Assembly: GCF_036075115.1 (NCBI RefSeq)
Contig: NZ_CP107958.1
Location: 2,976,001-3,040,000, forward strand
DNA length: 64,000 nt
Source: Streptomyces sp. NBC_00377
GTDB lineage: Bacteria > Actinomycetota > Actinomycetes > Streptomycetales > Streptomycetaceae
Reading direction: 5' to 3'
This document shows, one piece after another, positions 1 through 14,297 of the stretch. Both the position numbers and the translations under genes were made by a program. A model generated the notes under the pieces. It was not told the origin of the DNA and ran no database searches. It saw nothing but the letters and a program-made list of their open reading frames with translations. Numbering within the stretch: the first letter of the stretch is position 1; the number at the start of each line of letters is the position of its first letter.

Positions 1-1365
<1,365 letters not shown>

Positions 1366-1369
<4 letters not shown>

Positions 1370-2459
1370 AGCTTCGGCGCAATCTCTTCGGTCCAGATAC
1401 GCTCCCGCTGCTCCGTGCCCAGGTGGCAGGCGGCCCAGTGGCGACTGCCGACCTCGGCCAGCTCGGGCCGGACGGTGCGGGTGACGTTGTCCTTCGGCAG
1501 GTCCGCGTACGGGCAGCGCGGGTTGAAGGCGCAGCCGGACGGGATGTTGATCAGCGAGGGCGGGGAGCCCTTGACCGGGATCAGGCGCTCCTGCTGCTCA
1601 CGGTCCAGACGCGGCATCGAGCCGAGCAGACCCCAGGTGTAGGGGTGCCGGGGCTCGTAGAACACCTTGTCGGCCGGGCCGCGCTCGACGCAACGGCCGC
1701 CGTACATCACCAGGATGTCGTCGGCCAGTTCGGCGACGACGCCCAGGTCGTGGGTGATGACGATGACCGCGGAGCCGAACTCCTTCTGGAGGTCGCGGAT
1801 GAGGTCGAGGATCTGCGCCTGGACGGTGACGTCCAAGGCGGTCGTCGGCTCGTCCGCGATCAGCAGCTCCGGGTTGTTGACCAGCGACATCGCGATCATC
1901 GCGCGCTGGCGCATACCGCCGGAGAACTCGTGCGGGTAGCTGTCGATCCGCTTGTCCGGCTGCGGGATGCCCACCCGGTCGAGCATCTCGACCGCACGGC
2001 GCTTGGCGGTCTTCTTGTCGACGTCGTGGTGGATCCGGTAGGCCTCCACGATCTGCTGACCGATCGTGTAGTACGGGTGCAGCGCCGACAGCGGATCCTG
2101 GAAGATCATCGCCATCTCACGGCCGCGCAACTTGCGCACGTGGTCCGGGTCGGCGGACAGCAGCTCGGTGCCGTCCAGCCAGATCTCGCCGGAGATCTGC
2201 GCCTTGCGCTTGCCGTACTGGCCGGCGGTGTGCAGGCCCATGATGCCGAGCGAGGTCACCGACTTGCCGGATCCGGACTCGCCCACGATGCCGAGGGTCT
2301 TGCCCTTCTCCAGCTGGAAGCTGAGCCCGTCGACCGACTTGACCAGACCGTCGTCGGTCGGGAAGTGCACCTTGAGGTCGCGGACCTCGAGGAAGGAAGT
2401 CGGCGCGGGCGAAGCGGGGGTGGGCTCGCCCACGGCCGCTCCGCTCTTGCTGAGTTCGG

Positions 2460-2463
<4 letters not shown>
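1366..2463 (-). CDS. Oligo/dipeptide ABC importer ATP-binding protein, DppD/OppD type
   Basis: First ATPase of the peptide importer, 365 residues. The start is ATG at 2463, overlapping the stop of the permease gene by ATGA, so translation is coupled; the reading frame stays open upstream but lies inside the permease gene. Motifs: Walker A GESGSGKS near residue 60, signature FSGGMRQRA, Walker [14 protein letters not shown]-loop VITHDLG, and the C-terminal oligopeptide motif [12 protein letters not shown] 28-residue Ala/Pro/Ser-rich leader precedes the nucleotide-binding domain. It pairs with the downstream ATPase, giving the two-ATPase architecture typical of Dpp/Opp systems. Confidence 0.95.
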
Positions 2464-3458
<995 letters not shown>

Positions 3459-3465
3459 AGCTCTC

Positions 3466-3487
3466 GGCCCGCCGCGGACCGCGGGCC
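3466..3487. other. Intercistronic hairpin between binding-protein and permease B genes
   Basis: A 7-base-pair stem (ggcccgc / gcgggcc) with an 8-base loop sits in the 110-base gap after the binding-protein gene. There is no T-run on either strand. A plausible role is to protect the 3' end of the abundant binding-protein message or reduce read-through into the permease; this is inference. Confidence 0.5.
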
Positions 3488-3568
3488 ACCGGATTGTGTC
3501 CAGTGACCCGCGGATCCGCCGCGCCGGCCTTCACCTGCCTTTCGTGCCGTTCGGCGGGTGTGCCGGGA

Positions 3569-5368
3569 CTACTTCTTCGGGTTCTTCAGACCGAGGTTGA
3601 CGAAGTCGTACTGACCGCTGTAACCGTCGGTGGTGTAGACGTTCGCCAGGTTGTCCGAGCGCCAGTTGATGAACCGCTCGAAGACGAAGGGCAGGTAGTA
3701 CGCACCCTCCATCACCTTGTGGTTGATCTCCGTGGCGATCTTGGTCTTGCCGGCGTCGTCCAGCGTGGTGACGTACGACGAGAACAGGCCGTCGATCGTC
3801 TTGTCGTTGATGAGCGCGTAGTTGTTGTTACCGCTCTGAGCGATGTACTTGCTGCTCCACAGCGGCAGACCGAAGCCCTGGACGGACGGGAAGTCCGGAC
3901 CCCAGCCCATGATGATGATGCCGTAGCCCTTCTTCTTCACGTTCGAGGGGCTGCCGATGATGCCGGCGGTCTGCGAGCCGTCGTACTGGTCGATCTCGGC
4001 GGTGATGCCGATCTTCTTCAGCGACGCCTGGAGGGACTGGGCGGTGGCCACCTCGACCGGCTTGTTGTTACGCACCGCGATGGTGGTCTTGAAGCCGTTC
4101 GGCTGACCGCAGGCCTTCAGGGCCTCCTTGGCCTTGGCCTCGTTGCCGCTCTTGTTGGCGCCGGAGATCTCGTACGGGTCGTACTTCTGGCCCTCGGCGC
4201 CCGGGACGGACGGCGGGAGCATGTTGGTGCCGATGTCGCCGCCGGCGACCGGACCGCCGCGGGCGGTCTGGAGCGACACGTGGTCGGCGCCGAGGATGAC
4301 GGCCTTGCGGCACTCGATGTTGTTGAACGGCGCGACGCTCTGCGGGAAGACCGCGTAGCGGACGTAGCCGGAGACCGGGTTGTCCAGGTTGCCCTTGTGC
4401 TGCTTCAGGGCGGTGGTGCGGCCCTGCGGCGACATGCCGGTCTGGTTCAGGTCGAGGTCCAGGTCACCGCTCAGCAGACGCTGGTCGAGCTGGTTGGCGT
4501 CCGAGAAGAACTTGATGGTGATCTCGTCCGGGTAGGCCTTGCGGATCGGGTCCGAGGCCTGCTTCCAGGAGGTGTTGCGGACCAGCTTGAGGTCCTTGCC
4601 CGGGGAGTAGGACGCGAACTTGTACGGGCCCGAGGAGAACGGCTTCAGGCCGTACTTGGCCTTGGTGTCCATGTCCTGGCGGACCGGCGAGGCCGAGACC
4701 AGGGCCAGCATCTCCTCGAAGTCCGAGTTGGCCTGCGGGAGGTGGAAGACGATGGTCTTGTCGTCGGGCGTGTCTATCGCCTTCAGACCCAGCTTGTCCG
4801 CCGAGGTGTCCTTGTAGGGACCCTTGTAGGCGCCCTTGGGGTCGAGCACGTCCTTCAGGTACGTCGGACCGCCGGACAGCACGTCCTGCGCCCAGACGCG
4901 CTCGATGCCGTACTTCACGTCCTTGGACGTGATCGGCTTGCCGTCCTCCCACGTGACGCCGTCACGCAGGGTGTACGTGTAGGTCTTGCCGTCGTCCGTG
5001 ACCTTCGCGGTCGCCGTGGCGAGGTCCGGAGTGACCTCGGCGCCCGCGGCGCCCGGCTCGGCCTTGTTCGTGACGAGCTGGCGGCTGTAGTAGCGGGCGA
5101 AGTTCCACATCATGCCGTAGTAGCCACGCGTGGTGTCCCACGAGTCGGCGTCCTGCGCGGCACCGAACTTCAGCGTGCCGCCCTTCTTGGCGGCAGAGGC
5201 CTGGGCGACCTTGTTGTTCGCGGCGTCGAAGCCGGCGGCACCGGAGCTCGAGCCCTTGTCGCCGTCGTCTCCACCGCCGCCGCACGCCGCCGTGGTCAGC
5301 AGCGCGGCGACCGCGGCAGTAGCGGCAAGCGCCTGCTTCCGCCGCCCTGAGGTGCGTTGGGTAGTCAC
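3569..5368 (-). CDS. Peptide ABC importer substrate-binding lipoprotein (SBP family 5)
   Basis: Extracellular solute-binding protein, 599 residues from GTG at 5368, chosen because a good ribosome site (GGAGGA) precedes it by about 8 bases and a lipoprotein signal follows at once. The signal has twin positive residues (GRRKQ), a hydrophobic stretch and a lipobox ending TAAC, with Cys29 as the acylated residue, then a Gly/Asp-rich linker. The mature part has the family-5 fold signatures: DGVTWEDGKPITSKDVKYGIERV near the N-terminal lobe and a C-terminal YLPFVFERFINW segment. It is the ligand receptor for the surrounding permeases and ATPases; the exact peptide ligand cannot be read from sequence. 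Confidence 0.95.
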   Translation of the reverse strand: MTTQRTSGRRKQALAATAAVAALLTTAACGGGGDDGDKGSSSGAAGFDAANNKVAQASAAKKGGTLKFGAAQDADSWDTTRGYYGMMWNFARYYSRQLVTNKAEPGAAGAEVTPDLATATAKVTDDGKTYTYTLRDGVTWEDGKPITSKDVKYGIERVWAQDVLSGGPTYLKDVLDPKGAYKGPYKDTSADKLGLKAIDTPDDKTIVFHLPQANSDFEEMLALVSASPVRQDMDTKAKYGLKPFSSGPYKFASYSPGKDLKLVRNTSWKQASDPIRKAYPDEITIKFFSDANQLDQRLLSGDLDLDLNQTGMSPQGRTTALKQHKGNLDNPVSGYVRYAVFPQSVAPFNNIECRKAVILGADHVSLQTARGGPVAGGDIGTNMLPPSVPGAEGQKYDPYEISGANKSGNEAKAKEALKACGQPNGFKTTIAVRNNKPVEVATAQSLQASLKKIGITAEIDQYDGSQTAGIIGSPSNVKKKGYGIIIMGWGPDFPSVQGFGLPLWSSKYIAQSGNNNYALINDKTIDGLFSSYVTTLDDAGKTKIATEINHKVMEGAYYLPFVFERFINWRSDNLANVYTTDGYSGQYDFVNLGLKNPKK

Positions 5369-5486
5369 GATCTCGGATCCTCCGGATAGATGAGAGATAC
5401 CCCGTGTGAAGGCCACGGGACGGTTGGGGTGCCGTGTTCTCGGCTGTTCTGCGGCTCGCTGTGTCGCTGGTCCCCGTGGGGGCGGA

Positions 5487-6494
5487 TCAGCGGGAGGCCT
5501 TCGGGTCCAGCGCGTCCCGGATGCCGTCACCGAAGAGGTTGAAGGCGAGCACGGTGATGAAGATCGCCACACCCGGGACCACCATGTACATGGGGTCGGA
5601 CTCGTAGTAGTCGATCGCGCTGGAGAGCATCTGTCCCCACGAGGCGGTGGGCGGCTTGACGCCGACGCCCAGGAAGCTCAGCGCCGCCTCGGTGAGGATG
5701 TTGGTGGGGATCATCATCGTCGTGTACACGACGATCGGGGCGACCAGATTGGGCAGCAGTTCCTTGAACAGGATGTACATCCGCCCCGCGCCCAGCGATC
5801 GGGCGGCCTCGACGTACTCGCGCTCACGCAGCGAGAGCGTCTGGCCGCGCACCACACGTCCGATGTAGGGCCAGCCGAAGAAGCCGATGACCAGGATCAT
5901 CACGAAGACGCGCACGCTCGAACCGGTGAGTCCCAGCATGTTGTTCGGCATGACGGAGACCAGCGCGATGATGAACAGCAGCTGCGGGAAGGCGAGCAGA
6001 CCGTCCATCACCCGGCTGATCAGGGAGTCGACCCAGCCGCCGAAGAATCCGGCGAGGATGCCCAGCACGGTTCCGAGGATCACGGCCACCACGGCGGACA
6101 GGAAGCCCACCAGGAGGGAGATCCGGGCGCCGTAGAGGATGCGGGCGAAGATGTCGCGGCCGTTGACCGGCTCGACACCGAGCAGGTGGTCCCCGCTGAG
6201 GCCGCCCAGGGAGCCCGTGGGCGTGCCGAACAGCGGGTCGATGAGGTTCTCGTGGTACTCGTTCGGGTCCTGCCCCAGAAGCCCCGTGATGACCGGCGCC
6301 AGCAGCGCGACCACGACGAGGAGGAGCACCACGACACCGCCCGTCAGGGCGAGCTTGTCCCGCTTGAGGCGCTCCCAGGCGATCCGGCCCAGGGAACGAC
6401 CCTGAACGGCCTTGGCGCCGCTGGTGGCGACCGCCGCTTCCTCGGCCGCGCTCGGGGCCGCTTCCGCGGTCGGCTCGTGCAATGGTGCCGTCAT
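5487..6494 (-). CDS. Peptide ABC importer permease, DppC type
   Basis: 335-residue permease and first gene of the importer operon. The start is ATG at 6494, preceded by GAGGGG about 8 bases upstream. A 45-residue cytoplasmic Ala/Glu-rich leader precedes SLGRIAWERLKRDKLALTG, the typical OppC N-terminal cytoplasmic and first membrane segment. The permease domain includes GRDIFARILYGARISLLVG and the EAA loop REYVEAARSLGAGRMYILFKELLPN cut into separate helices. Gene order C-A-B-D-F is unusual compared with the common A-B-C-D-F. The 118 bases between this gene and the binding-protein gene hold a weak hairpin (CCCGTG/CACGGG, 5401-5419). Confidence 0.94.
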   Translation of the reverse strand: MTAPLHEPTAEAAPSAAEEAAVATSGAKAVQGRSLGRIAWERLKRDKLALTGGVVVLLLVVVALLAPVITGLLGQDPNEYHENLIDPLFGTPTGSLGGLSGDHLLGVEPVNGRDIFARILYGARISLLVGFLSAVVAVILGTVLGILAGFFGGWVDSLISRVMDGLLAFPQLLFIIALVSVMPNNMLGLTGSSVRVFVMILVIGFFGWPYIGRVVRGQTLSLREREYVEAARSLGAGRMYILFKELLPNLVAPIVVYTTMMIPTNILTEAALSFLGVGVKPPTASWGQMLSSAIDYYESDPMYMVVPGVAIFITVLAFNLFGDGIRDALDPKASR

Positions 6495-6570
6495 CTGGCA
6501 GGGACCCCTCTCAACCGGCGGTAGCCGGCCCGCACTTGCCGCTGTAGCGGCGTGATCAGTCCGTAATACG

Positions 6571-6588
6571 CAGGGGATAAGTCCCCTG
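6571..6588. promoter_or_regulatory. Palindrome CAGGGGA-taag-TCCCCTG upstream of the peptide importer operon
   Basis: A perfect 7-base inverted repeat with a 4-base spacer lies about 80 bases before the dppC start, inside the 312-base gene-free stretch 6495-6806. On the minus strand the palindrome overlaps a possible -10 (ACTTAT) placed 16 bases after TTGAAG. It could be an operator; no regulator can be named. Confidence 0.4.
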
Positions 6589-6695
6589 ACGCCGGAGTCT
6601 TCAACGGTTTGGCGATCTGTAGCCAGACTTGGCAGTGAATGGATGCGTAAACGTGATCCGGGTAGTGGGGTTCCGTTATCCGGACGGCGGGTAAC

Positions 6696-6713
6696 GGCCC
6701 CCGGACGGGGGCC
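6696..6713 (-). terminator. Stem-loop downstream of the sseB-like gene
   Basis: Stem ggccccc/gggggcc (7 pairs) with loop ggac, about 95 bases after the stop of the minus-strand gene ending at 6807. It is GC-rich without a clear T-run, as usual for Streptomyces terminators. Confidence 0.55.
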
Positions 6714-6806
6714 AATTAGGACAGATCGGTAATAACCCGCACTAATCGTTGTCATCTACGCGCGAAGAAGTCCGTTCCCACCTCACGGTGAGACCGTCCA
6801 CGGCTG

Positions 6807-7601
6807 TCAGTAACGTCCGGTGGGCGGATAGCCGTAGCCGCCGGCGGGAGCCTGGGCCGACGCGGGTGCGTGCGCCTCGCGGTCGTAGAAGGGCCGGGCG
6901 GTGGCGCGCATCCACATCACGACGGGGTCGTACTCGTCGGTCATGGCGACCGTCGACACCGGCAGCCCGTCCGGCACGGCGCCGATGGACTGCTGCATCA
7001 TCGCCCGTACGGCGTCCACGGCCTGCGGGGAGGAGTCGTACACGTCGAGCCCGATGGCCAGGTACGGCGCGCCCAGCGCCGGCTGCACCCAGGCGCGGCG
7101 CAGCGTACGGACCGCCGGCGTGCGATGGGCGTTCTGCGCCAGCAGGGCGTAGAACTGCGGGATCTCGATGCCGGGCTCGGACAGCCGCAGCGGCCCCGCG
7201 GGCTGGCGCTCCAGCCCGGTGGCGATACGGCGCAGGTCCAGCCACGGGATGCCGACGCCGCCGCCGGGGGCGTGCGGGTTCAGCCAGAGGCCGTAGTGGT
7301 CGGGGTAGAGGGTGCGGGCCACGTCCAGCCCGTCGACCACCTCGTACGACCGGTTCCAGCCACTCGCGCTGAGCTCCTGGGCGGAGGTGACACAGGGGGC
7401 GTAGCCGTGCCCGTCCACCTCCATGTTTCCGTACTGGGCGTCCGGGGAGCCGGCCTGGCCGTGCCACAGCAGCATCCAGAGCCGGCCCGAGGAGGGGGTC
7501 GCGAGCGCGCGCAGGAGCGCCTCGTAGGCGTCGTAGCGCCCCGGCGTGACCTGGCGCAGCATGTGCTCGACCGAGCCGGTCGCGGCAGTGCCAGCGCTCA
7601 C
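6807..7601 (-). CDS. SseB-like protein (enhanced serine sensitivity family), copy 1
   Basis: 264-residue cytosolic protein starting at GTG 7601 (GAAGGGG 9 bases upstream). It resembles the SseB family: an N-terminal SseB-type domain containing GRLWMLLWHGQ and NPHAPGGGVGIPW, and a C-terminal part ending in a DEYDPVVMWMRATARPFYDRE motif. That motif is shared with the next gene (DPVGDWLRERVRPFYTSD), so the two are paralogues. The last 20 residues are Ala/Gly/Pro/Tyr-rich. In E. coli, SseB overexpression raises serine sensitivity; the biochemical role is unknown. Its place opposite a glycine-riboswitch operon containing serine dehydratase makes a link to serine handling plausible. Confidence 0.8.
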   Translation of the reverse strand: MSAGTAATGSVEHMLRQVTPGRYDAYEALLRALATPSSGRLWMLLWHGQAGSPDAQYGNMEVDGHGYAPCVTSAQELSASGWNRSYEVVDGLDVARTLYPDHYGLWLNPHAPGGGVGIPWLDLRRIATGLERQPAGPLRLSEPGIEIPQFYALLAQNAHRTPAVRTLRRAWVQPALGAPYLAIGLDVYDSSPQAVDAVRAMMQQSIGAVPDGLPVSTVAMTDEYDPVVMWMRATARPFYDREAHAPASAQAPAGGYGYPPTGRY

Positions 7602-7777
7602 TTTTTATCGCCCCTTCGAGAGGTTGCCCCGCGTCCGGGCCCAGTTTAGGCGCTCCGCCGGCCGAGCCGTTGAGAGCTGCGGGCTTGCCGTGAACCGCGG
7701 GCCGCGGACCGGACGGAGCCGGCCGCCGACCGTGGCGGAGCCGCACCGCGGCACAGCCCCGCACCGCCGGGGCGGAT

Positions 7778-8584
7778 TCACCGGTCGCTCGTGTAGAAGG
7801 GACGGACCCTTTCCCTCAGCCAGTCGCCCACCGGGTCCTGGGCGACGTCCAGGAGAACCAGGTTCACCGGCCAGGGGGCCGAGGTCCTGCCCAGAGCCCT
7901 GCCCAGGGCTTCCAGCGGGAGCGCCCTCAGATCGCCCTCCCACCGGGAGAGTTCCACACCCACGAACATCACCGGGTCCGCCGTCTCGATGACGGCCAGG
8001 CAGCGCCGGGCCGTGCGGACCACTCCGATGGCCTCGAACTCCTGCGAGGCCGCGGCCAGGAAGTCCATCGGGTCGTCCTGCCAGTCGGGCTCGTACAGAC
8101 GGACCCGGCCCCCGGCGGCGCCGCCGTCCAGCGGGGTGCGGCCCGCCCGGCAGAGCTCGGCCACCGCGGCCGGGGGCAGCGGGACACCGACCACCCCGTC
8201 CGGGTTCACCAGGATGCCCACCTGCGGGGGCAGCCCGCGGGCGAACTCGACGGCGGGCGCGATCGTGTACGACATGTGCGCGCCGACGACCTGCCGGAAC
8301 TGCTCCTCGGAGCTGAAGACCGGCACGTACACCTGTCCTTCGAGCTCCAGCGTGGCCAGGTCGAGGGGACCGCTGTGCGGGCTGCCGCCCCCGGGCAGCG
8401 GCACCCAGACGAAGCTGCGCCCGAGCACCTCGACGATCCGGCCGCCGGCTCCGGGCACGCCGAGGGAGACGGAGAGCACCTCCTCCAGCTCGTTGCCGGG
8501 CCACCCGCCGTGCGGATGGTGGTGCGCCTGCGCCGGAAAGTCCGCGGAGAAGTCCGCCGGGAAGTCCGTCGGGGGGAAATCCAT
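7778..8584 (-). CDS. SseB-like protein (enhanced serine sensitivity family), copy 2
   Basis: 268-residue protein from ATG 8584. The first 28 residues are a repetitive Asp/Phe/Pro stretch (repeats of DFPADF/DFSADF type) followed by His-His-His, then a typical SseB N-terminal domain (RSFVWVPLPGG, QVYVPVFSSEEQF, GILVNPDGVVGVPLPP) and the C-terminal SseB domain. Paralogue of the neighbouring gene, 176 bases upstream of it on the same strand, and probably in the same transcript. The intervening 176 bases hold no further gene. Confidence 0.8.
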   Translation of the reverse strand: MDFPPTDFPADFSADFPAQAHHHPHGGWPGNELEEVLSVSLGVPGAGGRIVEVLGRSFVWVPLPGGGSPHSGPLDLATLELEGQVYVPVFSSEEQFRQVVGAHMSYTIAPAVEFARGLPPQVGILVNPDGVVGVPLPPAAVAELCRAGRTPLDGGAAGGRVRLYEPDWQDDPMDFLAAASQEFEAIGVVRTARRCLAVIETADPVMFVGVELSRWEGDLRALPLEALGRALGRTSAPWPVNLVLLDVAQDPVGDWLRERVRPFYTSDR

Positions 8585-8635
8585 CTGCCTACCGCCTGCT
8601 GAGAACCGCTCACTCTGGTGTGGCTGAAAGGCTAG

Positions 8636-8657
8636 CGGGTGCCGGGGGCGGCACCCG
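8636..8657 (-). terminator. Stem-loop after the P-loop protein gene
   Basis: Stem cgggtgcc/ggcacccg (8 pairs) with a 6-base loop lies just downstream of the minus-strand stop at 8663 and before the SseB-like gene starting at 8584. It may partly terminate or separate expression of the two genes. Confidence 0.55.
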
Positions 8658-8662
8658 AGCCC

Positions 8663-9346
8663 TCAGCCGGTGAATCCGATGCGGCGCAGCACGTCGGCCG
8701 CTTCGCGGTCCAGCAGCACGGCCGAGCCGCAGCCCGCGGGCAGCCGTCCCTTCTCCACCGCGCGCACCAGCCGGGCGGCGGCGTGGCGGTGGCGCAGGAA
8801 CGCGTACCGGGAGACGCCCCGACCGCGCTCGCGCTGTCCTTCCAGCGCCGTGTCCGTACCCACGTCGAGCAGCAGCAGATGCAGGGTGCCGCCGCGGCGG
8901 CGGGCCTCGCGGCCCAGCCAGTCCCGCACCCAGGTCTGGGTGCCGCAGTCGTGCACGACGACTCCCTCACCGCTGCGCAGGGCGCGGCGCAGTCCCGCGT
9001 AGTGGGCGAGGCGGACGAGGGGGCGGTAGAGGCCGTAGGGCAGGAAGCGCGGGGCGCGGGCGTCCCAGCGGTCCCTGGTGTCCTGGGAGTCGACGCGCAG
9101 GCCCCGGACCGTCCGCCGCATGAGCGTGGACTTGCCGCTGCCGGGCAGACCGGTCACGACGACCAGGTCCCGGGGACCGAAGACCAGGCCGTGCGGGCTG
9201 CGGCCGGCCCGCTCGCGCAGGTCGCGGACGACGGGCGCCTGCTGCGCGCCGGACGCCTCCCGGGCCGGGGCGCCGGGCTGTGCCGGCAGCGCGATCCCCG
9301 AACCGGTCGCGAATGCGGTGGACCTCGCCGTGCTCGTCCTGTTCAC
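8663..9346 (-). CDS. P-loop NTPase / AAA-family ATPase of small-kinase type
   Basis: 227-residue protein from GTG 9346 with GGAGG about 11 bases upstream. After about 55 disordered residues it has a clear Walker A, VVVTGLPGSGKSTL, followed by arginine-rich helices and a lid-like region (RERGRGVSRYAFLRH); a DCGTQTWVRDWL segment could place the second Asp of a kinase-like core. Fold and size resemble the zeta-toxin/adenylyl-kinase-like group of P-loop proteins, but the substrate is unknown. It diverges from the riboswitch-controlled gcvT operon, sharing the 9347-9528 spacer, and heads the run of genes leading to the two SseB-like proteins. Confidence 0.8.
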   Translation of the reverse strand: MNRTSTARSTAFATGSGIALPAQPGAPAREASGAQQAPVVRDLRERAGRSPHGLVFGPRDLVVVTGLPGSGKSTLMRRTVRGLRVDSQDTRDRWDARAPRFLPYGLYRPLVRLAHYAGLRRALRSGEGVVVHDCGTQTWVRDWLGREARRRGGTLHLLLLDVGTDTALEGQRERGRGVSRYAFLRHRHAAARLVRAVEKGRLPAGCGSAVLLDREAADVLRRIGFTG

Positions 9347-9528
9347 CGTGATCGTCCTCCCCTGGGGTCGGGTAACCCCTTCCCCATCGAGCGTAAAGAG
9401 AAGGTAATGCGCCGTGCCCGGCGTTTTGGTGCGCGTCTCGACACAGGCCGGTTACAGATGCGGCCTGCCGGGATCGGGGCGAGCCGTGCAATGATGGCCG
9501 CGCCAACTGCATACCGGCCGTTTGAATC

Positions 9529-9738
9529 CGCGCGGGAGAGTTCTCAGCAGCAGCTTCGCTGGGGCGCCGAAGGAGCAAGTCCCTCCCTTGAATCTCTCAG
9601 GCCCCGTTACCGCGCGGGCGAGGCACATCTGAAAAGCGGGCCGCTGACTCCAGTGGCTCCACCCAAGGTGCAAGTCATGGGCGATCCCGTCGCGGACCGT
9701 CATGGCGAACCTCTCAGGTTCCGATGACAGATGGGGAG
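9529..9738 (+). promoter_or_regulatory. Tandem glycine riboswitch (two aptamers) upstream of gcvT
   Basis: Two successive glycine aptamers are readable. Aptamer 1 (about 9529-9637) has cgcgggagag, the core gcgccgaaggagcaa, then aatctctcagg and acatctgaaaagcg. Aptamer 2 (about 9640-9738) has ggtgcaagtcatgggcgat, gcgaacctctcaggttccga and tgacagatgggga. These are the conserved segments of the glycine riboswitch class. The tandem arrangement binds glycine and normally switches on glycine-cleavage genes when glycine is high. It ends about 85 bases before the gcvT start; I do not see an obvious terminator stem in that interval, so control may be at translation or by a structure I cannot fold by eye. 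Confidence 0.93.
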
Positions 9739-9821
9739 GAACGACCTCGCCCTTCCCTGTGCCCGCGCGCCCCGCTTCGCTCGCACGGGGGGATCCCGTC
9801 GCCTTGGGAGACGAACGCCCG

Positions 9822-10979
9822 ATGAGCAGCACCGACCCCGATTCCGTCCAGCGCGCCGAGCAGCGCCACACCGCCCTCGACGCCGTGCACCGTGCGCTCG
9901 GCGCGACGATGACCGACTTCGCCGGCTGGGACATGCCGCTGCGTTACGGCTCCGAGCGCGACGAGCACCAAGCCGTCCGCACCCGCGCCGGGCTTTTCGA
10001 TCTCTCCCACATGGGCGAGATCACCGTCACCGGCCCGCAGGCCGCCGCCCTTCTCGACTTCGCCCTGGTGGGGAACATCGGGGCGGTCAAGCCCGGCCGC
10101 GCCCGCTACACGATGATCTGCCGGGCGGACGGCGGCATCCTGGACGACCTGATCGTCTACCGGCTGGCCGAGACCGAGGCCGGGTCCGCGCAGTACCTGG
10201 TGGTGGCCAACGCCTCCAACGCGCAGGTCGTGCTGGACGCCCTCGTGGAGCGGTCCGCGGGCTTCGACGCCGAGGTCCGCGACGACCGTGACGCCTACGC
10301 GCTGATCGCCGTGCAGGGCCCCGAGTCCCCCGGCATCCTCGCGGCCGTCACGGACGCCGACCTCGACGGCCTGAAGTACTACGCCGGTCTGCCCGGCACC
10401 GTCGCCGGCGTGCCCGCGCTCATCGCGCGCACCGGGTACACCGGCGAGGACGGCTTCGAGCTGTTCGTGCGGCCGGAGCACGCCGTCGAACTGTGGCAGG
10501 CGCTGACGAAGGCCGGCGAGGGCGTCGGCCTGGTCCCCTGCGGCCTGTCCTGCCGGGACACCCTGCGCCTGGAGGCCGGCATGCCGCTGTACGGGCACGA
10601 GCTGAGCACCTCCCTCACCCCCTTCGACGCGGGCCTCGGCCGGGTCGTGAAGTTCGACAAGGACGGCGACTTCGTCGGGCGTACGGCGCTGGAGGCGGCC
10701 GCCGACCGGGCCGCCGCCCTGCCCCCGCGCGTCCTCGTCGGCCTGGTCGCCGAGGGCCGCCGGGTCCCGCGCGCCGGGTACGCGGTCGTCGCAGGCGGCG
10801 AGGTGATCGGCGAGGTCACCTCCGGCGCCCCCTCCCCGACCCTCGGCAAGCCGATCGCGATGGCGTACGTCGACGCCGCCCACGCGGCGCCGGGGACCGC
10901 GGGCGTCGGCGTGGACATCCGGGGCAGCCACGAGCCGTACGAGGTCGTGGCGCTGCCGTTCTACAAGCGCCGCAAGTAG
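9822..10979 (+). CDS. gcvT: Glycine cleavage system T protein (aminomethyltransferase)
   Basis: 385-residue aminomethyltransferase that releases ammonia from the aminomethyl-lipoyl H protein and makes 5,10-methylene-tetrahydrofolate. The start ATG 9822 has GGGAG about 12 bases upstream. GcvT features: [26 protein letters not shown] with the catalytic Asp region, [33 protein letters not shown], and a C-terminal barrel with [21 protein letters not shown]. It is the first gene behind the glycine riboswitch. The glycine decarboxylase gene (gcvP) is not in the window. Confidence 0.97.
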   Translation: MSSTDPDSVQRAEQRHTALDAVHRALGATMTDFAGWDMPLRYGSERDEHQAVRTRAGLFDLSHMGEITVTGPQAAALLDFALVGNIGAVKPGRARYTMICRADGGILDDLIVYRLAETEAGSAQYLVVANASNAQVVLDALVERSAGFDAEVRDDRDAYALIAVQGPESPGILAAVTDADLDGLKYYAGLPGTVAGVPALIARTGYTGEDGFELFVRPEHAVELWQALTKAGEGVGLVPCGLSCRDTLRLEAGMPLYGHELSTSLTPFDAGLGRVVKFDKDGDFVGRTALEAAADRAAALPPRVLVGLVAEGRRVPRAGYAVVAGGEVIGEVTSGAPSPTLGKPIAMAYVDAAHAAPGTAGVGVDIRGSHEPYEVVALPFYKRRK

Positions 10980-11097
10980 ACACTGGGCGCGTCGACGCCC
11001 ACCCGCGCGTGACCCTGCGCACAGTTCCGCTGTTCACGCGCGCTCCCAGCAGGTCCCCATTCACCAGCACTCCCCCGCGTACAGGAGAATTCAGGCC

Positions 11098-11475
11098 ATG
11101 AGCAACCCCCAGCAGCTGCGCTACAGCAAGGAGCACGAGTGGCTGTCGGTCGCCGAGGACGGCGTCTCGACGGTCGGCATCACGGAGCACGCGGCCAACG
11201 CGCTCGGCGACGTGGTCTTCGTCCAGCTCCCGGAGGTCGGTGACACGGTGACCGCGGGCGAGACCTGCGGCGAGCTGGAGTCGACCAAGTCGGTCAGTGA
11301 GCTGTACGCACCGGTGACGGGCGAGATCGTCGAGGTCAACCAGGACGTCGTCGACGACCCGGCGCTGGTGAACTCCGCCCCCTTCGAGGGCGGATGGCTG
11401 TTCAAGGTACGCGCCGCGGGCGAGCAGGACGATCTGCTCAGCGCCGACGAGTACACCGCCTTCACCGCCGGCTGA
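11098..11475 (+). CDS. gcvH: Glycine cleavage system H protein
   Basis: 125-residue lipoyl carrier protein of the glycine cleavage complex. ATG 11098 follows AGGAGA. The lipoyl-lysine site is visible in [20 protein letters not shown], with the Lys in STKS modified to lipoyl-lysine (around residue 64). The 118 bases after gcvT contain no gene. It shuttles the aminomethyl group between GcvP and GcvT. Confidence 0.97.
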   Translation: MSNPQQLRYSKEHEWLSVAEDGVSTVGITEHAANALGDVVFVQLPEVGDTVTAGETCGELESTKSVSELYAPVTGEIVEVNQDVVDDPALVNSAPFEGGWLFKVRAAGEQDDLLSADEYTAFTAG

Positions 11476-11489
11476 GGAGTCGTAGACGC

Positions 11490-12767
<1,278 letters not shown>

Positions 12768-12842
12768 TTCCCTTTCCCGGGTGCCGCGCACACTGTGAGG
12801 TGTGGGCGGCACCCCGCACCACCCCGTACGAAGGAGTCCCCC

Positions 12843-14225
<1,383 letters not shown>

Positions 14226-14297
14226 GCGGAGGCGCCCGCCTCCCCTAGGCTCTGGGCTGCGGTTCACTGGGAGTCGCGGGAGAGGGGAACTCGCCGG

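Noticed and set aside
3494..5350. 618-residue plus-strand frame over the binding-protein gene
   Set aside because: Antisense shadow of a clear lipoprotein gene; Val/Arg/Leu-rich translation with no ribosome site or known domain.
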